Source: Caldilineales bacterium
Lineage (GTDB): Bacteria > Chloroflexota > Anaerolineae > J102
Assembly: GCA_019695115.1 (NCBI GenBank)
Contig: JAIBAP010000053.1
Span: 1 to 42,375 of the forward strand
Reading direction: 5' to 3'
DNA: 42,375 nucleotides
A program made the position numbers and the translations under genes. Numbering within the stretch: the first letter of the stretch is position 1; every line of letters begins with the position of its first letter. The notes under the pieces were generated by a model. It worked only from the letters and a program-made list of their open reading frames with translations. It did no database searches and was not told the DNA's origin. This document shows positions 27,194 to 34,713 of this stretch, in pieces.

Positions 27194-27372
27194 GTGTGAG
27201 TTTCCTCCCACAGATGAGTGTATCATGCGGTCGCCATCCGCACAAGTGATGTTGATGGCTCCAGGCTCCAGGTCAGTCTCTTGCGCCACCCTTCGACGGG
27301 TGCTACCATTACCAAATCCAAATGAACCAGGAACATCGACGATGCCATGAACAGACAGCCAACAGGTGAACG

Positions 27373-28707
27373 ATGAAAACCGAACGCTTGCTCGATGACG
27401 CCCGCGACCGGGCGATGGACATCCTGCAAAGGTGCGTGACGCCGCACGGCTTCCGGGCCTCGGGTCTGGCCGCGGGCTACCCGCAAATCTGGGCGCGCGA
27501 CAGTATGATCGTCTTTCTGGGTGCGGTCGCCAGCGGCGACCCCGGCCTGGTGGCCGCCGGCCGGGCGTCGCTGGCAACGATGGGGCAGAGCCAGTCGCCG
27601 CGGGGCCTGATCCAGCTCAACATCAATCCCGACACCGGCTATGTCAGCACCGAAAACGCCGGGGCGGTGGATGGCAACCTGTGGTATGTGTTGGGCCACT
27701 ATCTGCACTTCAAGTTGACCGGCGATTGCGATTTTTTTGTGCAGCACTGGCCGACGATCGAGCGAGCGATGTATTGGCTGGAATACCAGGACATGAACGA
27801 GTGCGGGCTGGTGGAGGTACCGGAGGCGGGCGATTGGATGGATCTGCTGGCCGTCCGCTACAACGTGCTCTACGACAATGTGCTGTACTATGCCGCCACG
27901 CTGGCCTATGAGGAACTGGCGCAACAGCTGCCACCGGAGAAGACCTGCCACCATCCCGAAGTTGGGGCCGAGGGCATCCACGAGCGGCTCAACCTGCTGC
28001 TGTGGATCGACCGTTGTTGGGTGGCCGAGCACTTCGCCGAACACCTGGAGAAGCTCAAGAGCATCCGGCTGGAGTGGTTCATGCTCTATCACAACGTCGG
28101 CACCATCTCCAGCCGGCCGTTCTATCTGCCCTGGGTGGCGTTTCGCGAGTATGGGGATTGGTGCGACAGCCTGGGCAACTGCCTGGCCATCCTCGCCGGC
28201 GTCGCCGACCGGCATCGGGCCGAGCACATCCTGCGCTACATGCACCAGGTGGGGATGGCGGAGCCGTATCCCACCAAAGCCATCCACCCGCCCATCTACC
28301 CCGGCGAGCCGAACTGGCGCGAGTATTACCGCAGCCGCACGCTCAACCTGCCCCACCAATACCACAACGGCGGCATCTGGCCGATGATCGGCGGCTTCCA
28401 TGTGGCGGCGCTGGTGCAGCACGGCTGGAAATCGGAGGCCGAGCGGCTGCTGGTCTCGCTGGCCAAAGCCAATCACCAGGGCGTCTACCAGCCGTGGGAG
28501 TTCACCGAATGGTTGCACGGCGAGAGCGGCCACCCCATGGGCTATGCACAGCAAGCATGGTCGGCGGCGATGTTCGTCTATGCCGAGCACGCCGTGCGTA
28601 GCGGCCGCCTGCCCCTGTTCGACGATCTGCTGGCAACCAAGCCTGCCTCGGCCCGCGCTGCCGAAGTGAACGAAGCCTACGACCATGCCGGCGGCGGGCC
28701 GGTGTAA
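27373..28707 (+). CDS. Alpha/alpha-barrel glycoside hydrolase (amylo-1,6-glucosidase/invertase-like)
   Basis: This 444-residue protein looks like a six-hairpin (alpha/alpha) barrel glycosidase. Typical segments are GYPQIWARDSMI (about residues 35-46), GAVDGNLWYVL, PEAGDWMDLLA with a candidate catalytic Asp, QYHNGGIWPMIGG and ESGHPMGYAQQAWSA near the end with a candidate Glu. The closest families are debranching enzyme-type, GH63/GH15-like or neutral invertase-like; the exact substrate is unknown. No signal peptide, so it is cytoplasmic and acts on imported oligosaccharides. AGGTGA lies just before the ATG. A sugar-binding lipoprotein gene follows 136 bases downstream, which supports a role in sugar use. 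Confidence 0.75.
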   Translation: MKTERLLDDARDRAMDILQRCVTPHGFRASGLAAGYPQIWARDSMIVFLGAVASGDPGLVAAGRASLATMGQSQSPRGLIQLNINPDTGYVSTENAGAVDGNLWYVLGHYLHFKLTGDCDFFVQHWPTIERAMYWLEYQDMNECGLVEVPEAGDWMDLLAVRYNVLYDNVLYYAATLAYEELAQQLPPEKTCHHPEVGAEGIHERLNLLLWIDRCWVAEHFAEHLEKLKSIRLEWFMLYHNVGTISSRPFYLPWVAFREYGDWCDSLGNCLAILAGVADRHRAEHILRYMHQVGMAEPYPTKAIHPPIYPGEPNWREYYRSRTLNLPHQYHNGGIWPMIGGFHVAALVQHGWKSEAERLLVSLAKANHQGVYQPWEFTEWLHGESGHPMGYAQQAWSAAMFVYAEHAVRSGRLPLFDDLLATKPASARAAEVNEAYDHAGGGPV

Positions 28708-28768
28708 GACCTGCGCGCCTTCGCCTTCGATTCGGTTGTGGTGGTGCGGCTGCGTGGTGCGAAGTGTG

Positions 28769-28774
28769 TATAAT
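28769..28774 (+). promoter_or_regulatory. Putative -10 box of the sugar-binding lipoprotein gene
   Basis: The sequence TGTGTATAAT ends here with a perfect TATAAT, 70 bases before the ATG at 28844. No -35 match is seen at 17 bases, so it may depend on an activator. The same ten bases precede the LysM lipoprotein gene. Confidence 0.5.
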
Positions 28775-28843
28775 TCAATTCTACGCCAACATGCGCCCGC
28801 TGCGAGCGCATCAACCTTTCATCAAACTCACAAAGGAGCCAAC

Positions 28844-30202
28844 ATGAGAAGCAAGCATATCTTCCTGTTCATCGTTCTGGCGCTGTTTGCCGCGCTTGTT
28901 CTGTCGGCCTGCAATCCGCCGGCCGCGGCGCCGCAACCGGCCGCCACCCAGGCGCCCGCCGAGCAGCCCGCCGAACCCACCGCCGCCCCTGAACCGGTCA
29001 CCATCACCTGGGCCTTCTGGGGCAGCCCCGAAGAAGCCGCCAGCCACAAAGTCGTCGCCGACGCCTTCATGGCCGCGCATCCCGAGATCAAGATCGAGCT
29101 TTGGAATCAGCCCTGGGATGATTACTTCACCAAGATCCAGGCGCTGTGGGCCAGCAACGACGCCAAAACGATCCCGGACATCGCCTTCCTGTGGCCGACG
29201 CCGCAGTACGCAGCCGAGGGTGTGCTGGAGAATCTGGATTCCTACATCAAGGCTTCGGGCTATGACCTGAACGACTACTGGCCCGGGCTGCTGGAATCGG
29301 CCAGTTACAACGGCAGCGTCTACGGTTTCCCGCGCGATATCGAGGTCAACGTCCTCTACTACAACAAGGATCTCTTCGATGCCGCTGGCGTCGAATACCC
29401 TGATGAAAATTGGACGTGGGACGACCTTTTGGCTGCCGCCGAAAAACTGACGGTGAAGGACGCCAGCGGCAATGTGACGCAGTATGCGCTGGCAGCCGAG
29501 GGCGGCAAGTTCTACAAGTGGCTGAATCAGAACAATGGCGCTGTGCTGGACGATTACCGCAACCCGAGCAAGTGCGCATTGGCCGAACCGGCCTCGGTGG
29601 CGGGCATCAAGTTCTTCTCTGACATGATGGACAAAGGCTATGCCATGCGCCCGGCCGACCTCAACCAGGCTGGCGGCGACGCCGGCGTGTTCCAGAGCGG
29701 ACAGGCGGCCATGATCCTGCAGAACACCAGCCGCGTCTCGGCCTTCAACAAAGCCAGCATGAACTACGATGTGGCGGTCGTGCCCATCCCTGCGGGCGGC
29801 AAGCGCTGGAACGGCGCTGGCGGCGCCGCCTGGGTGATGAGCAGCGGCAGCGACAACAAAGATGCGGCCTGGACGTTCTTGCAGTGGCTGCAGAGCACCG
29901 ACGGCGGCGAAAAGATCTATACCGAGCGCGGCGAGATCTTCCCCGCCCTGCAATCCACCGCCAATAGCCCGGTGTTCATGACCGATCAGCCCCCGGCCAA
30001 CAAGAAAGGCATCATCACCGAAGCGGCGGCCTCGGGCGTGGGTGGTTTCGGCTACTTCCCCGAATGGGGTGAACTCGACGGCTCGGTGCTCGGCCCGACC
30101 ATGGACACGATCTGGGCCGGCGAAGCCACGCCCGAAGAAGCCCTGCCCGCCCTGTGCGAGCAGGTGAATCAGTTCCTGAAGGACAAGGGTTATCCGAAGT
30201 AA
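28844..30202 (+). CDS. Sugar ABC transporter, substrate-binding lipoprotein
   Basis: This 452-residue protein has a signal peptide with lipobox LSAC (Cys23), an Ala/Pro-rich linker to residue 48, and then a family 1 solute-binding fold beginning TITWAFWGSPEEAASHKVV. It is a lipid-anchored receptor for a CUT1 sugar importer. AAAGGAG five bases before the ATG supports the start. Its partner permeases are at 32478-34263 on the same strand, but a restriction-modification cassette of about 2.2 kb is interposed. No dedicated ATPase gene is present; CUT1 systems often share one encoded elsewhere. Confidence 0.93.
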   Translation: MRSKHIFLFIVLALFAALVLSACNPPAAAPQPAATQAPAEQPAEPTAAPEPVTITWAFWGSPEEAASHKVVADAFMAAHPEIKIELWNQPWDDYFTKIQALWASNDAKTIPDIAFLWPTPQYAAEGVLENLDSYIKASGYDLNDYWPGLLESASYNGSVYGFPRDIEVNVLYYNKDLFDAAGVEYPDENWTWDDLLAAAEKLTVKDASGNVTQYALAAEGGKFYKWLNQNNGAVLDDYRNPSKCALAEPASVAGIKFFSDMMDKGYAMRPADLNQAGGDAGVFQSGQAAMILQNTSRVSAFNKASMNYDVAVVPIPAGGKRWNGAGGAAWVMSSGSDNKDAAWTFLQWLQSTDGGEKIYTERGEIFPALQSTANSPVFMTDQPPANKKGIITEAAASGVGGFGYFPEWGELDGSVLGPTMDTIWAGEATPEEALPALCEQVNQFLKDKGYPK

Positions 30203-30222
30203 TTTGAGGAAGTAGACAAGGA

Positions 30223-30265
30223 AACAAGTAGACAAGGGGCCTATCCGGTCCCTTGTCTACTTGTT
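30223..30265. repeat. 16-bp perfect hairpin at the left edge of the restriction-modification cassette
   Basis: The arm AACAAGTAGACAAGGG (30223-30238) pairs perfectly with 30250-30265 across an 11-base loop. A further direct copy of AAGTAGACAAGG lies just upstream at about 30210-30221. It follows the sugar-binding lipoprotein stop by 20 bases and could end that transcript, although no T-run follows. It could equally mark an insertion edge. Confidence 0.8.
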
Positions 30266-30377
30266 GGAGATGCCGACACAGGAAGCGCGTCCTTTGGACG
30301 TGACCTGACCCATGGTGTAGCATTCTCAAGCTCTTCGACCACGGTAGTCCTTCGCTGCCATCATCCACGACGACTTT

Positions 30378-31604
30378 ATGGCCACTCAACAGTTAAGTCT
30401 TATCACCAACGAAGAGCGGCGCGTAGGTTGGTACCAAGATGTCCATCCTCCAACCCGGCCGGAGGAGGTCACACCCAGCACAAAACCAGAAGACCTGGAC
30501 CTGAATTGGCGCGAAAGCGATTTGCCGGAACGAATACGGACCAAGCACGTTCATCGCTTGCATCCATATCTGGGAAAGTTTATTCCTCAACTGGTTGAGG
30601 TCTTTCTGCGCATGTATTTCAAGCCAGGCGAGACCGTATACGATCCATTTTGTGGCTCTGGCACGACGCTCGTCGAGGCCAACGTGTTGGGCGTTAATGC
30701 CATTGGCTGTGATATCTCTGGGTTCAACTGTTTGCTTTCAAAGGTGAAGACTCAGAAATATGATGTTTCGCGAGCGAAAAGGGAGATTATTGATATTTTG
30801 CAGGAAACTGAAACCCATTGTCGTCCTAATTTGTTTTCCTCGGCTGGCGATGAAGTGATCAAAGAAACCGGCAATAGTTATCTTTTGGAATGGTATGCAC
30901 CGCAAGCAAGAAAAGAATTGTTGACTTACAATAGTTTGATTGGCAGTCATTCTTATCCTGATTTGCTCAAGATTATCCTATCTCGCTCTGCGCGTTCTGC
31001 TCGCTTGACAACTCATTTCGACCTTGATTTTCCTAAAAAACCGCAAACAGAATCTTACTACTGCTATAAGCACTCTCGATCTTGCAGCCCGACACAAGAG
31101 GCGCTAGGTTTTCTGCGCCGCTACAGTTTAGATACGATTGAGAGGATTGTGGAATTTGCAGCACTGCGCACAAACGCTCAAGTCACCGTTCTCAACGCAG
31201 ATTCAAGATACGTCGAACTGCCCGACCAAATAGATGGAATCATTACTTCCCCACCTTATGTTGGCTTGATTGACTATCACGAACAGCATCGCTATGCCTA
31301 CGAGCTTTTGGGCCTGACCGATAAGCGCGATCTCGAGATCGGCGCAGCCGCTCGCGGCTCATCGCAAGCGGCAAAGAAAGCTTATCGTGAAGACATCATG
31401 GCAGTGTTCACACACGCCGCACAGCATATGAGACCAGGATCACCGGCAGTTGTGGTTGTGCATGATAAACATGATCTGTATCCTGAAATTGCGAGCGCCT
31501 GTGGGTTCAAAGTGGAGTGTGTGATCGAGCGACATGTCAATCGCCGCACAGGTCGCCGCGCCGGGGAGTTCTTCGAGGAAATCTATGTTTGGAGGCGGCA
31601 GTGA
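30378..31604 (+). CDS. DNA methyltransferase of a type II restriction-modification system
   Basis: This 408-residue protein is an N4-cytosine/N6-adenine type methyltransferase. SAM motif I is DPFCGSGTT (residues 89-97), and the catalytic motif IV is TSPPY (290-294), in the order I-then-IV with about 190 residues between them that may include target recognition. It would protect host DNA from the endonuclease encoded next. No clear ribosome-binding site precedes the ATG at 30378. The stop overlaps the next gene (GTGA). Base composition is clearly AT-richer (many A/T-ending codons) than the sugar genes on both sides, which points to acquisition. Confidence 0.88.
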   Translation: MATQQLSLITNEERRVGWYQDVHPPTRPEEVTPSTKPEDLDLNWRESDLPERIRTKHVHRLHPYLGKFIPQLVEVFLRMYFKPGETVYDPFCGSGTTLVEANVLGVNAIGCDISGFNCLLSKVKTQKYDVSRAKREIIDILQETETHCRPNLFSSAGDEVIKETGNSYLLEWYAPQARKELLTYNSLIGSHSYPDLLKIILSRSARSARLTTHFDLDFPKKPQTESYYCYKHSRSCSPTQEALGFLRRYSLDTIERIVEFAALRTNAQVTVLNADSRYVELPDQIDGIITSPPYVGLIDYHEQHRYAYELLGLTDKRDLEIGAAARGSSQAAKKAYREDIMAVFTHAAQHMRPGSPAVVVVHDKHDLYPEIASACGFKVECVIERHVNRRTGRRAGEFFEEIYVWRRQ

Positions 31605-32416
31605 TCGAGAAGCAGACACGCGCAGAAATCAAGGGCTATCTGCAGGGCTTCGTTCATGCCCTGATCGAAGAACATCGCCCCGAGAAGCGCGCATCGCTCG
31701 TGGCAGAGAGGCGCGTCACCTATTCGTCAAAAGAGGGTGGTCTCAAACCGTTTCATGAAGCAATCATTCCGGCCGAGGTCATTCGCATCAGCGAGTTCGA
31801 ACGCTCGTTCTCGACCAAACTTGGAACCACATTCGAAGAATGCGCCCGCCTGATAGCCAGACAGTCTTTCGAGGTCGCACAACGGGGCTACAAGGCGAGC
31901 GGGAGGTTGCCTCTCGCTGCTGCGGCGAAAATAGAAGAAATAGTCGCCCAACTCGGCCAAAAGGAGAAAAGGTTATCTTTTCTCGACATGATCGATCTTG
32001 TTTTGAGAATCCAGGATGACACCTGGGTTGAACGACCTGCCATTGCCGATCTCTATCTCAAAGAGTCAAATGGGCGCGAACATTTCTTCGAGATCAAATC
32101 GCCAAAGCCAAACAAGGGCCAGTGTCTTGAGATAACCGAGAGATTGCTCAGAATTCATGCCATAAAGCAGGCAAACCGCCCATCCGTCAATGCCTACTTT
32201 GCGATGGGTTATAATCCTTATGGACGGTTGAAGACATCTTATCAACATAGCTTTTCGCTGCAATACCTCGATATCGCGAATCAGTTGTTACTCGGCGAGG
32301 AGTTTTGGGCCTACATCGGCGGGGCTGACACTTTTGATCAGTTGCTGGAAATCTACCAGGAAGTGGGGTATGAGATGGGGAAAACAATCGTAGACGCGCT
32401 TGCCTTCGATTTCTGA
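31601..32416 (+). CDS. TdeIII-like type II restriction endonuclease
   Basis: This 271-residue protein resembles the TdeIII family of type II endonucleases, with ERSFSTKLGTTFEECARLIA (residues 68-87) as the clearest family-like segment. A PD-(D/E)xK core is visible: Asp150 in AIADLYLKES and Glu164-Ile-Lys166 in HFFEIKSPKP. It would cut unmethylated DNA; TdeIII itself recognises GGNCC, but specificity cannot be read here. The start is GTG at 31601 with GGAGG five bases upstream, overlapping the methyltransferase stop, so methylation is produced first. It shares the AT-rich composition of the methyltransferase gene. Confidence 0.82.
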   Translation: MIEKQTRAEIKGYLQGFVHALIEEHRPEKRASLVAERRVTYSSKEGGLKPFHEAIIPAEVIRISEFERSFSTKLGTTFEECARLIARQSFEVAQRGYKASGRLPLAAAAKIEEIVAQLGQKEKRLSFLDMIDLVLRIQDDTWVERPAIADLYLKESNGREHFFEIKSPKPNKGQCLEITERLLRIHAIKQANRPSVNAYFAMGYNPYGRLKTSYQHSFSLQYLDIANQLLLGEEFWAYIGGADTFDQLLEIYQEVGYEMGKTIVDALAFDF

Positions 32417-32477
32417 ACACCAGCACTCACGAGCCTTTGCCGTGGATTCGCAGCCAACAAGTCAGCAGCCACGTTCG

Positions 32478-33395
32478 ATGACGGCATCCCGCTCCCCCTT
32501 CCGCTGGCGGCCTGACCAGCAGTGGGAGGCGTATGTCTTCATCCTGCCGGGGCTGCTGGGGTTCCTGGTCTTCGTCTTCGTGGCGCTGGCGGCGTCGCTG
32601 GGGATCAGCTTCCTGGATTGGGGGCTGAAAGGGGCGAAGGGCTTTGTGGGGCTGGGGAATTACCGGGAATTGCTGCGCGACCCGGTGTTCTGGCGGGCGT
32701 TCGGGAATACTGCCTTCTACATCGTCACCATCGTCCCGCTGCAACTGGCGCTGGGCCTGGCCATCGCTGTGGCCCTGAACCAGGCCATCCGGGCGCGAGC
32801 GGCTTTCCGGCTGATCTACTTCCTGCCGGTGGTCACCACCATCGTCGCCGGGGCCATCGTCTTCCGGCTGCTGCTGGCCAAGAACGGCCCCCTGGCCGAC
32901 CTGGTCAATGGCTTTGGCCTGCTGACCGGGCTGCCCATACGCCTCCCCGACATGTTCGGCAGCTCGGCCTACTCCAAATGGTCGGTGGTGCTGCTGACGC
33001 TGTGGAAAAACGTCGGTTTCACCCTGGTCATCTATCTGGCGGCGCTGCAAGGCGTGCCCAAAGAGTTGCAGGATGCCGCCCATGTCGATGGGGCCAATGG
33101 CTGGCAGCGTTTTCGCAACGTCACCGTGCCGTTGATCAGCCCCACCACTTTCTTCCTGTTCGTGTTGCAGACCATCGGCGCCTTTCAGCTCTTCACCGAG
33201 CCGTTCGTGATGACCCGCGGCGGCCCCGCACAATCCTCGATGCCGGTGGTGCAGTACATCTACGACAACGCCTTCCGCTTCACGCGCATGGGCAAAGCCT
33301 CGGCCATCGCCTGGTTCCTGTTCATCTTCATCTTCGGCTTTACGCTGGTGCAGAACATCATGCAGCGGCGCTGGGTGCACTATGAGACAGAGTGA
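32478..33395 (+). CDS. CUT1 sugar ABC transporter permease (MalF/UgpA type)
   Basis: This 305-residue inner-membrane protein has about six transmembrane segments and the coupling EAA-loop DAAHVDGANGWQRFRNVTVPL (about residues 200-219), which contacts the ATPase. It is one half of the translocation pore of a sugar importer; the binding lipoprotein is encoded at 28844-30202. The ATG at 32478 is preferred over 32400, which overlaps the restriction endonuclease end. The next permease follows after about 13 bases. GC content returns to the high level of the rest of the locus here, right after the cassette. Confidence 0.92.
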   Translation: MTASRSPFRWRPDQQWEAYVFILPGLLGFLVFVFVALAASLGISFLDWGLKGAKGFVGLGNYRELLRDPVFWRAFGNTAFYIVTIVPLQLALGLAIAVALNQAIRARAAFRLIYFLPVVTTIVAGAIVFRLLLAKNGPLADLVNGFGLLTGLPIRLPDMFGSSAYSKWSVVLLTLWKNVGFTLVIYLAALQGVPKELQDAAHVDGANGWQRFRNVTVPLISPTTFFLFVLQTIGAFQLFTEPFVMTRGGPAQSSMPVVQYIYDNAFRFTRMGKASAIAWFLFIFIFGFTLVQNIMQRRWVHYETE

Positions 33396-33408
33396 GGCGT
33401 GAGACGTG

Positions 33409-34263
33409 ATGAGTGAATCGGCGGGGCCAACATTTGCACGAGCCGGTGACGGTCGCCTGGCCCGTTACGCTCTCTATGCGGCGTTGATCCTGGGCAGCCT
33501 GCTCATGCTGCTGCCGTTCTTGCTCATGCTGCTGGTGTCGCTGCTGCCGCTCGAAGCCTTCATGTCGCGGCAGTTCTCGCTCGGCCAGCTGACGTTGAGC
33601 AATTATGTCGAAACCTTTCGGGTGGCGCCCTTTGGCCGCTATATCTTCAACAGCGCCGTGGTGGCGGTCACGGCCACGGTGGGGCAGATGGTGATCTCGT
33701 CGCTGGCGGCCTTCGCCTTCGCCCGCATGCGTTTTTGGGGCCGCGAAGCGATCTTCCTCCTCTTCCTGGCCACGATGATGATCCCCGAACAGGTGACGCT
33801 GATCCCGCGCTTCCTCATCATCCGCGAGCTGCACTGGTACGACACCTTCTATGCGCTGATCGTCCCCAACCTCTTCACCGCCCTCAGCGTCTTCCTCCTC
33901 CGCCAATACTATCGCGGCATCCCGCTCGACCTGGACGAAGCCGCGCGCATGGATGGCGCCTCTAGCCTGCGCATCTGGTGGCAGGTGATCATGCCGCTAA
34001 GCTGGCCGGTGCTGGCGGCCCTGACCGTTTTCCGCTTCCAGGCCGTCTGGAACGACTTCCTCTGGCCGCTGGTCGTCACCGGCTCGGACGAGATGCGCAC
34101 CATCCCCATCGGTCTATCGTATTTCGTCGGCCAGTACAGCACGGCCTGGAATCTGTTGATGGCCGGCTCGGTCGTCGCCCTGCTGCCCGTCCTGGTCATC
34201 TACCTGCTGGCGCAGAAAACCTTCATCGAGGGCATCACGCTGTCGGGGATGGGGGGGAGATAG
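33409..34263 (+). CDS. CUT1 sugar ABC transporter permease (MalG/UgpE type)
   Basis: This 284-residue inner-membrane protein has six predicted segments and the EAA-loop EAARMDGASSLRIWWQVIM, typical of the MalG half of CUT1 sugar importers. It pairs with the upstream permease and starts 13 bases after it (GTG 33406 is an alternative). The sequence MSESAGPTF starts at ATG 33409, preceded by GAGGCGTGAG. No ATPase gene follows; the next plus-strand sequence is a repeat fragment. Confidence 0.92.
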   Translation: MSESAGPTFARAGDGRLARYALYAALILGSLLMLLPFLLMLLVSLLPLEAFMSRQFSLGQLTLSNYVETFRVAPFGRYIFNSAVVAVTATVGQMVISSLAAFAFARMRFWGREAIFLLFLATMMIPEQVTLIPRFLIIRELHWYDTFYALIVPNLFTALSVFLLRQYYRGIPLDLDEAARMDGASSLRIWWQVIMPLSWPVLAALTVFRFQAVWNDFLWPLVVTGSDEMRTIPIGLSYFVGQYSTAWNLLMAGSVVALLPVLVIYLLAQKTFIEGITLSGMGGR

Positions 34264-34300
34264 GATCCGCGAAGGGCGCGAAGGGCCGCGAAGCGCCTGG
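34264..34300. repeat. Half copy of the GATCCGC/GCGCGAAGG repeat
   Basis: GATCCGCGAAGGGCGCGAAG begins two bases after the permease stop and is followed by further GCGAAG words. It matches the arms of the imperfect inverted repeat at 1130-1196 but has no opposite arm here. Confidence 0.6.
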
Positions 34301-34310
34301 CCGGCATCGG

Positions 34311-34631
34311 TCAGGCTGGTGTAGGAGAGAAGGGCGGGGCGCTGAACACGCGGACTTCCTGCTCCAGGCGGCCTTCCAGTCGATCTTTCTCCACCTCGAG
34401 ATCGTAACACGTCTGGAGATTGAGCCAGTAGCGCTCCGATAGCCCGAAGTAGCGCGAGAGTCGAAGGGCCGTATCGGCGGTGATGGCGCGCTTGCCGTGC
34501 ACGATCTCATTGATGCGCCGCGGGTGGACGCCGATGTCGTGCGCCAGCCGATATTGACTGATGCCAAACGGCTGCAAAAACTCTTCCAGCAAAATCTCGC
34601 CGGGATGGACAGGGGCAATTTTGGTGTTCAT
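34311..34631 (-). CDS. higA: HigA-family antitoxin, orphan
   Basis: This 106-residue XRE-type DNA-binding protein starts MNTKIAPVHPGEILLEEFL and has a helix-turn-helix (about residues 22-55) typical of HigA/VapI antitoxins, which bind their own promoter and neutralise a RelE-like HigB toxin. The C terminus (about 75-106) is acidic and then low in complexity. No higB is present: only about 80 bases lie upstream before the next gene, and none downstream. So it is a solo antitoxin or repressor. The ATG at 34631 is preferred over 34664. Confidence 0.85.
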   Translation of the reverse strand: MNTKIAPVHPGEILLEEFLQPFGISQYRLAHDIGVHPRRINEIVHGKRAITADTALRLSRYFGLSERYWLNLQTCYDLEVEKDRLEGRLEQEVRVFSAPPFSPTPA

Positions 34632-34690
34632 GTCAACTTCGCTCGTTTGGTGATAGCTTGTCACTTGGGTAACGCCTCGCGATACTCAAT

Positions 34691-34711
34691 ACGGAACACG
34701 GAACCCGGAAC
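34691..34711. repeat. Three-unit heptamer array (ACGGAAC/CCGGAAC)
   Basis: Three in-phase 7-bp units ACGGAAC, ACGGAAC and CCGGAAC lie between the orphan antitoxin and the peroxidase gene stop. The third unit is the reverse complement of the GGGTTCC-type unit (phase-shifted) at 9984-10011. Confidence 0.7.
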
Positions 34712-34713
34712 AC

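Noticed and set aside
30223-30265. Rho-independent terminator after the sugar-binding lipoprotein gene
   Set aside because: The stem is strong but no T-run follows, so it is listed as a repeat and not as a terminator.
34632-34713. higB toxin gene upstream of the HigA-like gene
   Set aside because: Only about 80 bases are available, no toxin-like frame is present, and part of it is a heptamer array.
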